From: RUG13409 sp045546135
GTDB taxonomy: Bacteria; Bacillota; Clostridia; Peptostreptococcales; Anaerovoracaceae
Reading direction: 5' to 3'
Length of the DNA stretch: 37,551 nt
NCBI GenBank assembly: GCA_045546135.1
Contig: JAZQCD010000005.1
Location: 1 to 37,551 of the forward strand
The position numbers and the translations under genes were made by a program. The stretch's first letter is position 1; each line of letters opens with the position of its first letter. The notes under the pieces are model-generated. The model saw only the letters and a program-made list of their open reading frames with translations. It searched no databases and was not told where the DNA came from. Of the stretch, positions 1 through 8,903 are shown piece after piece.

Positions 1-1
1 C

Positions 2-1804
2 TTGGCCTCCGACTTTGATAGAGGCCCTGTTTCCACATACACTATGAAAAAAGGAGAAAAGGGCGTCTTTGAATATATCGTGAATGAAGACCTCGACGGC
101 TTTTTCTACACCTATACGGTGACCAATGCCCTTGGAACAAATGAAGTTGTAGACCCCTATACTAAGGCTGTCGGAGTCAACGGAAGAAGGGGCATGGTAA
201 TAAACTTTACAAAACTCAATGCATCCATTGATGGATGGGCTGAGGATAAAAGGCCCTTTGCAGGAAACAATGTGGATGCTGTCATATACGAAGTACACGT
301 AAGGGATATGACCATAAGCGAAACAAGCGGTGTGCCTGAAGAGCTAAGGGGCACATTCCTTGGCCTTGGCATGACAGGCACTACATATACAAAGAACGGC
401 AGGACCGTATCCACGGGTCTTGATCATATGAAGGAGCTTGGCATCACCCACGTTCAGATACAGCCTTTCTATGATTATTCCTCTGTCGATGAGACCAATG
501 TTTCAAGAGTAGTCTCAAAGACAAACTATAACTGGGGATATGATCCACAAAATTACAATGTTCCGGAAGGCAGCTATTCAACAGATCCCTATGACGGATA
601 CTGCCGCATAAAGGAACTTAAAGAGATGGTCATGGCAATGCACAAAGAGGGCCTTTCCATCAATATGGACGTTGTCTACAACCATACTTCAGCATCAGAA
701 AATTCAAACTTTAATCTTTTAGTCCCATATTACTATTACCGCACCAAAGCCAGCGGGACATTTTACAATGGCTCAGGCTGCGGCAACGAGATGGCATCCG
801 AAAGATTCATGGTGAACAAGTTCTTTAGAGAATCCTGCAAGTTCTGGATCGATGAATACCATCTGTCAGGATTCAGATTCGATCTCATGGGACTCATAGA
901 CAATCAGACCATGATAGATATCTACAAGGACTGCAGCAAGATCTATCCTCATATCATGATCTACGGAGAACCCTGGACAGGCGGAGCCTCAAAGCTTAAA
1001 GCAGGAATCAGCGAGACTGCTTTAAAGGAGCAGACTACAGTGCAGGAATCCATAGCTCAGGATTTCTTCAGCGGTCAAGGGATCCTGGTCGGCGCATTCA
1101 ACGACGTCATAAGGAATGCTGCAAGAGGAAGCAATAACCCAGGGAAGGGCTATGTACAGGGTACATCCTCTGATGCTTCCCAGGTAGCGCTTTGCATTCC
1201 GGGAATATTTTCTGCAGGTACTATAAAGACACAAAACATAGACCCTGATCTTGTTTTAAACTATGTTTCCTGCCATGACAACTATACCCTTTATGACCAG
1301 CTTGTCCAGACCATGGGAAGCGACAGGTTCGCTTCTGCATATACTCAGGCAGAAGCTATAGTCTTCCTCTCTGAAGGTATTCCTTTCATTCAGGAAGGCG
1401 AGGACTTCATGAGGTCAAAATTCAATGAGGATACAGGCAAATACGAGGGCAATTCATACAATGTAGGCGATCACGTGAACCTTATGGACTATTCTCTTAA
1501 GGTAGATCACTTAGATACTTTTAACAAGATAAAGGAGCTCATTGCATTTAGAAAAGCTACGCCTGCATTCAGACTTTCCGAAAGAAACGAAATAAAAGAA
1601 AAGATGTCCGACGTGACAGTTTCGGGCGGTACTATCAGCTACGAGGTAGACGGTTACAAAGTCATCCATACTGCGACCGGATGCAATCTTGATATGAGCG
1701 GATATGAGATGGTCTATTCCAATCTTAGAAATTCATATAGCGGATCATCAGGAAACATCAGCCTCATGGCAAATGAGTCAGTAGTACTGAGAAAGGTGCA
1801 GTAG
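2..1804 (+). CDS. pulA: Type I pullulanase (GH13), 5'-truncated by the window edge
   Basis: This enzyme hydrolyses alpha-1,6 branch links in pullulan, starch-derived dextrins and glycogen. The visible 600 residues begin inside a CBM48-like beta domain (about 1-70), followed by the GH13 barrel and a C-terminal beta domain. The type I pullulanase signature YNWGYDP lies near residue 176. The predicted nucleophile is D294 in GFRFDLMG, the acid/base is E323 in YGEPW, and D426 in SCHDNYT is the transition-state stabiliser. The frame is open at the left edge, so the TTG at position 2 is not taken as a start and the N-terminus, including any signal peptide, is outside the window. The MalK/E/F/G-type importer genes downstream support a role in alpha-glucan use. 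Whether the enzyme is secreted cannot be judged here. The family assignment is firm. Confidence 0.93.
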   Translation: MASDFDRGPVSTYTMKKGEKGVFEYIVNEDLDGFFYTYTVTNALGTNEVVDPYTKAVGVNGRRGMVINFTKLNASIDGWAEDKRPFAGNNVDAVIYEVHVRDMTISETSGVPEELRGTFLGLGMTGTTYTKNGRTVSTGLDHMKELGITHVQIQPFYDYSSVDETNVSRVVSKTNYNWGYDPQNYNVPEGSYSTDPYDGYCRIKELKEMVMAMHKEGLSINMDVVYNHTSASENSNFNLLVPYYYYRTKASGTFYNGSGCGNEMASERFMVNKFFRESCKFWIDEYHLSGFRFDLMGLIDNQTMIDIYKDCSKIYPHIMIYGEPWTGGASKLKAGISETALKEQTTVQESIAQDFFSGQGILVGAFNDVIRNAARGSNNPGKGYVQGTSSDASQVALCIPGIFSAGTIKTQNIDPDLVLNYVSCHDNYTLYDQLVQTMGSDRFASAYTQAEAIVFLSEGIPFIQEGEDFMRSKFNEDTGKYEGNSYNVGDHVNLMDYSLKVDHLDTFNKIKELIAFRKATPAFRLSERNEIKEKMSDVTVSGGTISYEVDGYKVIHTATGCNLDMSGYEMVYSNLRNSYSGSSGNISLMANESVVLRKVQ

Positions 1805-1811
1805 CTTTTCA

Positions 1812-2219
1812 ATGTTCAGACACGGTGATTTGAGTACAGAGGTAGATAAAGGTCCTTTCTTTTTCAGCCTTGCAGCCTTTATCTTAACAGGCTTTTTCGC
1901 ATTCCTCTTTGCAGGAAAGGGAGGAGCCTTAGGCATACTTGCAGGGATGATCCTGTTCATAGTCTGCCTTGCATCGGGAGCGACCCTCTTTGCCATGGTG
2001 ACAGACAGGGCATACATAGAGGACGGAGCTCTTTTCATGAGCTATATGTTCAAGAAGGGCAATATAAAGCTCGAGGATATACATAAAGTCTCATACAAGG
2101 ACGAAGTCTATTCAGTCTATGACAAAAGAGGTGACCTGGTCGGTACTATAAACGGGAAATTAACAGGCATAGGCAGGATAGTAGCTGAGCTTGATAAGAA
2201 AAACATACATTTTGATTAA
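1812..2219 (+). CDS. Small membrane protein, two TM helices plus a soluble PH-like tail
   Basis: This 135-residue protein has two closely spaced hydrophobic helices (about residues 18-36 and 38-62). A short soluble C-terminal part of alternating beta-type segments follows, ending in a basic and acidic tail. The layout of two helices and a small beta domain resembles bacterial PH-domain (YcxB/YdbT-like) membrane proteins, but no diagnostic motif allows a firm call. The ATG lies 7 bases after the pullulanase stop with only a weak upstream AAAGGTG, so it is probably translated by coupling to that gene. Its function is unknown. The position suggests it is transcribed with the pullulanase. Confidence 0.75.
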   Translation: MFRHGDLSTEVDKGPFFFSLAAFILTGFFAFLFAGKGGALGILAGMILFIVCLASGATLFAMVTDRAYIEDGALFMSYMFKKGNIKLEDIHKVSYKDEVYSVYDKRGDLVGTINGKLTGIGRIVAELDKKNIHFD

Positions 2220-2278
2220 ACAGTGCCGCACGCTCGTGACTCTAGTCGTGAGTAAGGCAGTTTACTAAAGGTCAAAAC

Positions 2279-2297
2279 GGGCTCTAAAAAGCCCTTT
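2279..2297 (+). terminator. Weak hairpin after the pullulanase unit
   Basis: GGGCT (2279-2283) can pair with AGCCC (2290-2294) around a CTAAAA loop, followed by only three T residues. A second imperfect hairpin lies just upstream (about 2224-2259, closed by TGCC and GGCA). Together they may end the pullulanase transcript, but the short stem and short T tract make this a weak call. Confidence 0.35.
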
Positions 2298-2324
2298 GAT
2301 AGGATATATTTAAAGTTAGATATT
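2296..2324 (+). promoter_or_regulatory. Possible promoter for the ABC importer operon
   Basis: TTGATA (2296-2301) is followed after 17 bases by GATATT (2319-2324), a mediocre -10 with four consensus matches. GTTAG (2315-2319) and CTAAC (2331-2335) form an inverted repeat just before the GGAGG ribosome site of the ATPase gene, which could be an operator or a leader hairpin. No classical MalR/LacI palindrome was recognised. Confidence 0.35.
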
Positions 2325-2345
2325 TTAAAACTAACGGAGGAGAAT

Positions 2346-4220
2346 ATGGCAAATCTAAAGCTTTCCCACATCTACAAGGTCTATGATAACGGGCATAAAG
2401 CAGTAAGCGATTTTTCCATTGACATCGCCGACAGAGAATTCATTGTCTTTGTCGGTCCTTCGGGCTGCGGCAAGTCTACTACACTTAGAATGATAGCAGG
2501 ACTTGAAGACATAACCGCAGGAGACCTCTTTATCGGGGACACCCTTGTCAACGATATGGAACCAAAGGACCGAGACATCGCAATGGTATTCCAAAGCTAT
2601 GCTCTTTATCCTCACATGACCGTATTTGAGAACATGGCCTTTGGTCTTAGGAACAGGAAGATGCCTGAAAATGAGATCAAAGAAAGAGTTCAAAAGGCTG
2701 CCAAGATGCTCGATATCGAGGACTATCTTGACAAAAAGCCAAAGGAAATGAGCGGAGGCCAAAGGCAGCGTGTAGCCCTCGGAAGAGCTCTTGTAAGGGA
2801 TCCCAAGGTATTTCTTCTTGACGAGCCTCTTTCAAACCTGGACGCAAAGCTTCGTGCTGACATGAGGACTGAGATAACAGCCCTTCACAAGAGCCTCAAC
2901 ACCACCTTCATCTACGTTACCCACGACCAGGTCGAAGCTATGACCATGGGCACCAGGATAGTCGTAATGAAGCTTGGCTACGTTCAGCAGATCGATACGC
3001 CCATGAACCTTTACAACGAGCCATACAACAAGTTCGTTGCAGGATTTATAGGCACGCCTCAGATGAACTTCTTTGATGTTAAATTAAGAAGAGAAGGAGA
3101 CATAGTAAGAGTCCTCTTTGACAACGGAGACGATGTGACTGTTCCTTATGAGAACGTATCGAAGATCCACAGCAGATATCTTGGCGGAGATGTAAAGGTA
3201 TGCTTTGGTATACGTCCTGAGCACATCAGAGTAAACAAAGAAGGAAACGGTCTTAAGTTCGTCGTCACCAATGTGGAGCGCCTCGGAAACGAGACTATAG
3301 TCTACGGTAAAATTGGCGATCACCTCGGCGAGTTCACCATGAAGGACGAAGGAAACGGCATCATAGCAAAGGTCGTTGACAGAGACGATATAGAGGTAGG
3401 CGATATAGCATACGCAGATCCTAATCCTGAAAAGGTCCACTTCTTTGATGCTGAAACTGAAGTTACTCTCATGAGCAAGATACCTCCATTCAATACAGCA
3501 AAAGCAAAGCTGAATGGGGACATTATGGAAGTTCTCGGAGCAAAGCTCAAACTTCCTCCTGTATACAAGGAAGCAGCAAAAGGTGCAGAGGAATTAGAAC
3601 TCAGCATACCGCCCTATGCCATAGTACCGGGAGACGATCTTTGCCTTAAGGTCTCCAGGGTAGAAAAGCAGGGCAAGGAAAACCTTGCATATCTTAAGAA
3701 CGGAGACGAATACATCTTTGCTCTTGTTGGAGACGAAGTCAAAGAAGGAGACGATTATCACTTCTCCATCCTTAATGAAAAGGTCAATGTACAGGTAGGC
3801 GGCGAAGAAGTCCTTAAAGCTGTATCTGAAGAAGAGGCCTTTGAAGGAAGCTTCTACAAGACGGAAGTCAAAGAAAACGGAGACAGAGTGCTTCACTTCT
3901 TCTACCGCATAGGAGGCTTTGACCTTGAAGCAGAGCAGGACAAGGGATACAAGATCAACTCCATCGATGGCAATGCATGCTACACGAATACTTACAGGTA
4001 TACGGTACCAAGAGAGTGCATAAAGCTCGCAGAAGAAGGCCTTGAAGGAAAGGTGACGGCTGTCCTTGACTACGGCAATGTTTCATTCATCGTAGTTGAG
4101 ACTGCTGCCGGAAACTGCCTTGTAAAAGCAGAAGGAAAGGTTGGAGACTCTGTAAAGCTTGCCTTTGACAGCAAAGACGTATCCGTTTATTCCATAGAAA
4201 AGGATATTAAGCTCTGCTGA
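2346..4220 (+). CDS. MalK/MsmK-type sugar ABC importer ATPase with a long C-terminal extension
   Basis: This is the ATP-hydrolysing subunit of a carbohydrate importer. Walker A GPSGCGKST is at residues 37-45, the signature MSGGQRQR starts at 135, and Walker B LLDEP carries D159 and E160, so the nucleotide-binding domain is intact. A normal TOBE/OB regulatory region follows to about residue 375. MalK, MsmK and UgpC proteins are usually about 360-380 residues long; this one has 624. The extra 250 residues look like a diverged second regulatory barrel: a GDI-x-VL strand and a later SIPPYAI stretch align in order with GDIVRVL and GIRPEHI of the first. The final 60 residues (VTAVLDYGNVSFIVVE onward) look like another TOBE-type strand set. 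The ATG follows GGAGG. The gene overlaps the next by one base (TGATG), which implies translational coupling. The sugar is inferred from the pullulanase next door. Confidence 0.92.
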   Translation: MANLKLSHIYKVYDNGHKAVSDFSIDIADREFIVFVGPSGCGKSTTLRMIAGLEDITAGDLFIGDTLVNDMEPKDRDIAMVFQSYALYPHMTVFENMAFGLRNRKMPENEIKERVQKAAKMLDIEDYLDKKPKEMSGGQRQRVALGRALVRDPKVFLLDEPLSNLDAKLRADMRTEITALHKSLNTTFIYVTHDQVEAMTMGTRIVVMKLGYVQQIDTPMNLYNEPYNKFVAGFIGTPQMNFFDVKLRREGDIVRVLFDNGDDVTVPYENVSKIHSRYLGGDVKVCFGIRPEHIRVNKEGNGLKFVVTNVERLGNETIVYGKIGDHLGEFTMKDEGNGIIAKVVDRDDIEVGDIAYADPNPEKVHFFDAETEVTLMSKIPPFNTAKAKLNGDIMEVLGAKLKLPPVYKEAAKGAEELELSIPPYAIVPGDDLCLKVSRVEKQGKENLAYLKNGDEYIFALVGDEVKEGDDYHFSILNEKVNVQVGGEEVLKAVSEEEAFEGSFYKTEVKENGDRVLHFFYRIGGFDLEAEQDKGYKINSIDGNACYTNTYRYTVPRECIKLAEEGLEGKVTAVLDYGNVSFIVVETAAGNCLVKAEGKVGDSVKLAFDSKDVSVYSIEKDIKLC

Positions 4221-4867
4221 TGAAAGTCAAAGTAAAAGACAAGATCATAGAGCTTGAGCCCAATTCAAAGCCCATGCTTTTCAAAAGGATCATAGCAGAC
4301 GGCACTGATATAGCCGCAGTATTCCTCATCTTCATGCTCCTTACAGCCCTCATTCTAAAGACGCCCATCGCGTCAGTGTATAACGGGCATTTTGAGAAGT
4401 ACAGATCCATGGAAACTGCTGCTGTTGAAAAGTATGCTGGAGACTATGAAAAAGCGGGAAAAGAGCTTTCCGAAAGCGATGAGTACAGGAACGAAAGGTT
4501 TGCAGCAGAGCTTCACGGATATCTTCTGAGGACTCTTGCCATAAGCATATCTGAAGCCTTGGTGCTGCTCATCATACCCCTTGCAAACAAGGACAGGTCT
4601 ACTCTTGGAAAGCAGCTTGCAGGAGTCCTTTTGTTCAGCGAAAAAAGCTATTCAAAGGCTACTGCCTTTCAGGTATGGATGAGGTTTCTTTTCATCTTGC
4701 TTTTTGACAGCATGCTCCTTTACCTTCTGACAGGCATATATACATTCCTTCTCGTTCCTGTCATAAGGCTTACAGAGATGCTCCTAAACAAGGAAAACAA
4801 AACATTATGCGATGCTTTAACAGGCATCAGGATCATAGAAAAAATATCGTACGACGGAATCAATTAA
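4220..4867 (+). CDS. RDD-like integral membrane protein
   Basis: This 215-residue membrane protein begins with a KRIIADGTDI stretch carrying the Arg and Asp residues typical of the first RDD helix. Hydrophobic helices lie near residues 30-48 and 108-125, with a pair near 150-185. A conserved-looking TLGKQLAG segment follows the second helix, and a CDALTGIRII segment closes the protein, as is common in RDD domains. The start overlaps the last base of the ATPase stop codon, and the binding-protein gene begins 18 bases after the stop, so it sits inside the importer operon. RDD proteins are not standard importer subunits. A role in transport, assembly or signalling is possible but unproven. Confidence 0.72.
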   Translation: MKVKVKDKIIELEPNSKPMLFKRIIADGTDIAAVFLIFMLLTALILKTPIASVYNGHFEKYRSMETAAVEKYAGDYEKAGKELSESDEYRNERFAAELHGYLLRTLAISISEALVLLIIPLANKDRSTLGKQLAGVLLFSEKSYSKATAFQVWMRFLFILLFDSMLLYLLTGIYTFLLVPVIRLTEMLLNKENKTLCDALTGIRIIEKISYDGIN

Positions 4868-4885
4868 TATACGGAGGATAAAGAA

Positions 4886-6328
4886 ATGAAAAAAGTATTA
4901 GCGCTTCTCCTCGCACTGGCAATGGTATTTTGCCTTGCAGCCTGCGGCGGTGATGACAGTGGAAACAAGGGACAAAAAGATGACGGAGTCATCCGCATTT
5001 GGGTCGGAGAAGAATCCGCAGAGTTTTATCAGAAGATATGCGACGAATATATCGCAGCCCATTCAGACTTCGGTTACAAAGTAGAAGTCAAGGGTATGGA
5101 TACAGGTTCCATAGCAGGTACCATAACCAACGACCCTGTAGCTGCAGCTGATATATATACAGTAGCTCACGACAATATCGGTAAGCTTGCTTCCACTCAG
5201 TGTGCAAAGCCTATCTCAGATGAATCCTTGATAGCTCAGGTACTTGCAGACAATCCTGAGAGCTTCCAAAAAGTCATCTATTCATCTCTTAACGGACAGG
5301 ATTATCTCTACGGAGTTCCTTACATTTCTCAGGCACTCTTCCTTTATTACAATAAAGCCCTCGTAACAGATGAGCAGGCTCAGAGCTTCGAAGGTCTAAG
5401 AGAGGCAGCAAAGGCAGCAGGAACAAAGGCTATCACAGTCACGGGCGATGACGGATACAACATGTCCTTTGCTCTCCTTGCAAGGAAGGTAAGTGATAAG
5501 AGCACTACAGTCAAGATCTTCGAAGGTGCAGAATCTGTTTCAGGAGGCTCCAAGGGCACATCCAACTGTCAGGGAGACGATACAGTAGCTGTCACCAGAT
5601 GGCTCCAAAGCTATGCTGCAGATCCAAACGGATTCAAGTGGGCATCCTCTGACGGATGGGATGCAGACCTTGATAAGGACAACAAGGGAGTCCTTGCAGT
5701 CATAGGCGGTGCATGGCACTTCAATACTGCAAAGGCAGCTCTTGGAGAATCAAACCTCGGTATTGCAATGATCCCGACATTCACCCTTACAGCTGAAGCA
5801 TGTGAAGGACTTACTGGAGTTCAAGTCGGCGACGTATTCAGAGGCGGCACCTTTGCAGACTGCAAATGCTTCATGATCAATGCAAACTCTGCTGCAAGCA
5901 AGTATGCAAAAGAGCAGGAGCTCATCAAATATCTTTCTTCAAAGGAAGTACAGAACCAGTCCTACCTTGAAGTCCTCAATGTTCCTGCATATGTAGGAGC
6001 TGCAGACTATATAGCTCAGTGCTATAAGGAAGGAAAGGTAACAGAGAGCCAGTACACACTTGCTGCAATGCAGGTAGCTATGGCAGAGTGGGGCATCCCT
6101 CAGCCTTTCGTAACAGGAACTCTCAACACCTATTACTATTCAAAGAACGGTCCTCAGGTATATAGAGCAATAATCGACAGGAGCCCCTATCCTACAACAG
6201 GCGACACTATCCTTTCTGAGACTGAATCTCTTGAAGGAGTACGCAAAGGACTTTACCTCATCGAATACCTCTGGATGCACGGAGTGACACCTACAGAATT
6301 CCCCGAAGCACTTCCTGCAGGTGCATAG
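4886..6328 (+). CDS. Extracellular sugar-binding lipoprotein (family 1 solute-binding protein)
   Basis: This is the substrate-capture subunit of the importer. A lysine-containing, strongly hydrophobic signal peptide ends in the lipobox LAAC with lipidated Cys20, followed by a Gly/Asp/Ser-rich linker. The mature part has the layout of MalE-type binding proteins: an early IRIWVGEE strand, a GVPYISQALFLYYNK hinge segment near residue 150, and a tryptophan- and tyrosine-rich C-terminal lobe. At 480 residues it is longer than E. coli MalE (about 400), and an insertion around residues 210-260 may account for this. A strong GGAGG site precedes the ATG. Maltodextrin is the likely ligand because of the pullulanase and MalF-like permease nearby, but the sequence does not prove the ligand. 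Confidence 0.9.
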   Translation: MKKVLALLLALAMVFCLAACGGDDSGNKGQKDDGVIRIWVGEESAEFYQKICDEYIAAHSDFGYKVEVKGMDTGSIAGTITNDPVAAADIYTVAHDNIGKLASTQCAKPISDESLIAQVLADNPESFQKVIYSSLNGQDYLYGVPYISQALFLYYNKALVTDEQAQSFEGLREAAKAAGTKAITVTGDDGYNMSFALLARKVSDKSTTVKIFEGAESVSGGSKGTSNCQGDDTVAVTRWLQSYAADPNGFKWASSDGWDADLDKDNKGVLAVIGGAWHFNTAKAALGESNLGIAMIPTFTLTAEACEGLTGVQVGDVFRGGTFADCKCFMINANSAASKYAKEQELIKYLSSKEVQNQSYLEVLNVPAYVGAADYIAQCYKEGKVTESQYTLAAMQVAMAEWGIPQPFVTGTLNTYYYSKNGPQVYRAIIDRSPYPTTGDTILSETESLEGVRKGLYLIEYLWMHGVTPTEFPEALPAGA

Positions 6329-6374
6329 AGAATATACTTATCTGATTTACCCCTGATTTTTTAGGAGGGATATT

Positions 6375-7826
6375 ATGGATCAGGCATTAAGAAAAGTGCC
6401 TGCAAAGAAGAAGGTTGTTCCCGCCGGCAAGGATACTTTCTTTTCAAGGATAGGAAAGAGGTTTGCAGACGGGTCCTTGGGAACTAAGCTTTCCCATCTG
6501 ATCTTTGGCGCAGGCAGCATATACAATAAACAATACGTAAAGGGACTTCTTTTCTTCCTCATCCAGGCGGGGATATTGGCTGTAATGATCATGTGCCCGT
6601 CTGTAAACGATACGCCTTACGGATGGAAGGCTCTTCGCAATCTGTCCTTAAAGTATGTATCTCCGGGCGGAGAGTTTGACCCTGTTACAGGTCATTTTAC
6701 GACAGCATCAGACTGCAAGCTCATGATACTTTTCGGTTTCGTGACTATTGCCATGATAGCCATATACTTCCTTGTATGGAACCTTAATATCGAGTCATCA
6801 TACAAGGCTGATATGGACAGGAAAGTAGGAAAGAAGCCTACGAGCTTTAAAGAGGATCTAAAGGAGCTTCTTGACAGCAAGTTCCATGTGCTCATGCTGA
6901 CTCCTACATGCATAGCTGCCACCATATTCACCATACTTCCAACGGTGTTCATGATAGCTCTTGCATTCACTACCTACAACGATCCTGATATGAACGCTCT
7001 TGGAACGAACCTTTTCCATTGGAACGGCATTCAGAACTTCATATCAGTTTTCACCGGTGAAGGATCCCTTGGTTTTGAGATAAAGAACAGGTTTATGCCG
7101 GTCCTTGGCTGGACCTTTATATGGGCCATATTTGCGACTCTTACCTGCTACTTTGGCGGCATCATCCTGGCACTTCTTATCAACAAGAAGGGTCTTAAGG
7201 GAAAGAAGTTTTACAGGACCATATTCATCCTTACAATAGCCATACCGCAGTTCATTTCGCTTCTTGCTGTAAGGAACCTTCTCGGTGAATACGGACCTGT
7301 AAATTCCATGCTCATGAATGCAGGCTGGATACAAAGCCCCATAGGCTTTCTAGGCCTTAAAGCAAGCGACAGCGAAACTTTGGCTAAGTTCATGGTCATA
7401 GTCATAAACATGTGGGTAGGTATACCCTATACCATGCTGATGACTTCCGGAATACTTATGAACATACCTGCAGACCTTTATGAGGCAGCAAGGGTAGACG
7501 GAGCGTCGACTGTGAAGATGTTCTTTAAGATCACGCTTCCTTACGTCATATTCGTTACGACCCCATACCTTATCTCAAGCTTTGTAGGAAACTTAAATTC
7601 CTTCAACTCCGTATTCCTCCTTACGGGAGGAGGTCCTGTATATACGGGATACCAGGCAGGAGGTACGGATCTTCTGGTCACCTGGCTGTACAAGGTCACT
7701 ATAGACCAAGGCTCATACAACACAGGTGCTGTCATAGGTATATTTACATTTATAATCACGGCTACGATCACTTTGGTGACCTACCGCAGGAGCAAAGCAT
7801 ATAACGAGGAGGACACCTTCCAATGA
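6375..7826 (+). CDS. malF: MalF-type maltodextrin ABC permease
   Basis: This is one of the two membrane subunits of the importer. The 483-residue protein has a basic N-terminus, two early helices (about residues 50-75 and 118-137), and a cytosolic linker before the conserved permease core, as in MalF/MdxF rather than shorter sugar permeases. The cytoplasmic EAA loop, which docks on the ATPase, is EAARVDGAS-x(9)-LP, beginning near residue 370. An AGGAGGG site lies shortly before the ATG. Its stop overlaps the next start as ATGA, so the two permeases are translationally coupled. The MalF-like length and neighbours support maltodextrin as substrate; another alpha-glucoside is possible. Confidence 0.9.
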   Translation: MDQALRKVPAKKKVVPAGKDTFFSRIGKRFADGSLGTKLSHLIFGAGSIYNKQYVKGLLFFLIQAGILAVMIMCPSVNDTPYGWKALRNLSLKYVSPGGEFDPVTGHFTTASDCKLMILFGFVTIAMIAIYFLVWNLNIESSYKADMDRKVGKKPTSFKEDLKELLDSKFHVLMLTPTCIAATIFTILPTVFMIALAFTTYNDPDMNALGTNLFHWNGIQNFISVFTGEGSLGFEIKNRFMPVLGWTFIWAIFATLTCYFGGIILALLINKKGLKGKKFYRTIFILTIAIPQFISLLAVRNLLGEYGPVNSMLMNAGWIQSPIGFLGLKASDSETLAKFMVIVINMWVGIPYTMLMTSGILMNIPADLYEAARVDGASTVKMFFKITLPYVIFVTTPYLISSFVGNLNSFNSVFLLTGGGPVYTGYQAGGTDLLVTWLYKVTIDQGSYNTGAVIGIFTFIITATITLVTYRRSKAYNEEDTFQ

Positions 7827-8758
7827 GTAAAAGTGAAAAACAACTTAAATACAGAAGCCAGTCCTTCAACAGAAAGGCAGGCCTTTCTGCAACTTATATC
7901 ATACTGACGCTCCTTGCCATCCTTTGGATAATACCGCTCCTTTGGATAGTGCTCTCGGCATTTCGCTGCGAGTACCAGCCGGACGGTACCTTCATAGGAA
8001 GAGTCACAAGCAGCTTTTTCCCAAAGGCTGTGGGTCTAAAGAACTTCAAAGACCTTTTCTCAGCTACATATTACGGTGTGCCCAACGCATTTCCGAAGTG
8101 GATGCTCAATACTCTGATAATTGCCATATTCGATTGTGTCATATCCACATTTTTGGTCCTGTCAGTGGCATACTGCATGTCAAAGCTTAGATTCAAGATG
8201 AGAAAGCCTTTCATGAACATATCCATGATCATAGGACTTTTCCCGGGATTCATGAGCATGATAGCTATTTACTTCCTGCTCAAATCCATAGGCCTTACGG
8301 GAAATCCTGCTCATCCTGAATATTCGACAGTGGGCCTCATCCTTGCATACAGCGCAGGAGCAGGCCTTGGATTCCAAGTAGCAAAGGGATTTTTTGATGT
8401 CATACCAAATGCCCTTGTGGAGTCGGCAAAGCTGGACGGATGTACCAACTTCCAGATATTCAGAAGGATCATACTTCCTCTTGCAAAGCCCATCATCATA
8501 TATCAGGCTCTCATGAGCTTTACAGGGCCTTGGATGGATTTCATCTTTGCAAAAGTAATAATAGGAGCGGACAACCCAAGGTACTGGACAGTATCTGTCG
8601 GTCTTTATTCTCTCCTGTTCGGTACCCATCCTGATACAAACCTCTTCACCCAGTTTGCAGCAGGCTGCGTCATAGTGGCTATACCTATAGTCACCCTGTT
8701 CATGTTCCTGCAGCAATACTATGTTGAGGGCGTCACCGCCGGAGCCGTAAAGGGATAA
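7823..8758 (+). CDS. malG: MalG-type maltodextrin ABC permease
   Basis: This is the second membrane subunit of the importer, 311 residues with six expected transmembrane helices. The EAA loop, slightly altered at the start, reads VESAKLDGC-x(9)-LP near residue 199. A typical MalG-like tail (FLQQYYVEGVTAGAVKG) closes the protein. The ATG overlaps the malF stop by four bases, with GAGGA upstream inside malF acting as ribosome site. A good terminator follows at 8783, so this is the last gene of the operon. Confidence 0.92.
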   Translation: MSKSEKQLKYRSQSFNRKAGLSATYIILTLLAILWIIPLLWIVLSAFRCEYQPDGTFIGRVTSSFFPKAVGLKNFKDLFSATYYGVPNAFPKWMLNTLIIAIFDCVISTFLVLSVAYCMSKLRFKMRKPFMNISMIIGLFPGFMSMIAIYFLLKSIGLTGNPAHPEYSTVGLILAYSAGAGLGFQVAKGFFDVIPNALVESAKLDGCTNFQIFRRIILPLAKPIIIYQALMSFTGPWMDFIFAKVIIGADNPRYWTVSVGLYSLLFGTHPDTNLFTQFAAGCVIVAIPIVTLFMFLQQYYVEGVTAGAVKG

Positions 8759-8782
8759 ATAGAACATAACAGATCATAATAT

Positions 8783-8817
8783 TTCAGCATCTTCTGCCTT
8801 TGGGGATGCTGAATTTT
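8783..8817 (+). terminator. Terminator of the importer operon
   Basis: TTCAGCATC (8783-8791) pairs perfectly with GATGCTGAA (8805-8813), followed by TTTT. It closes the operon after malG. The -35 box of the next promoter begins at 8819, directly after this T tract. Confidence 0.75.
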
Positions 8818-8818
8818 A

Positions 8819-8847
8819 TTTACACAAAAAAGCCCGAGTTGTATAAT
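8819..8847 (+). promoter_or_regulatory. Sigma-A-type promoter of the surface protein gene
   Basis: TTTACA (8819-8824) and TATAAT (8842-8847) are separated by exactly 17 bases. Transcription should start near 8854, giving a leader of about 50 bases before the ATG at 8904. Confidence 0.75.
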
Positions 8848-8903
8848 TATAGAAAAAATCATTATTGTCTGATATTGATATACCCATAGAGAGGAGCTGT
8901 CCT

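Noticed and set aside
2224..2259. Regulatory RNA after the small membrane protein
   Set aside because: Only a bulged hairpin with short stems can be drawn, and no family resemblance was seen; it is more likely part of a weak terminator.
8180..8767. 195-codon minus-strand frame
   Set aside because: It is antisense to the MalG-type permease and crosses its stop toward the terminator, with no ribosome site and no recognisable domain.
8865..8903. N-terminal extension of the surface protein from TTG 8865
   Set aside because: It would put 13 polar residues before the signal peptide and lacks the GAGGAG site that precedes ATG 8904.
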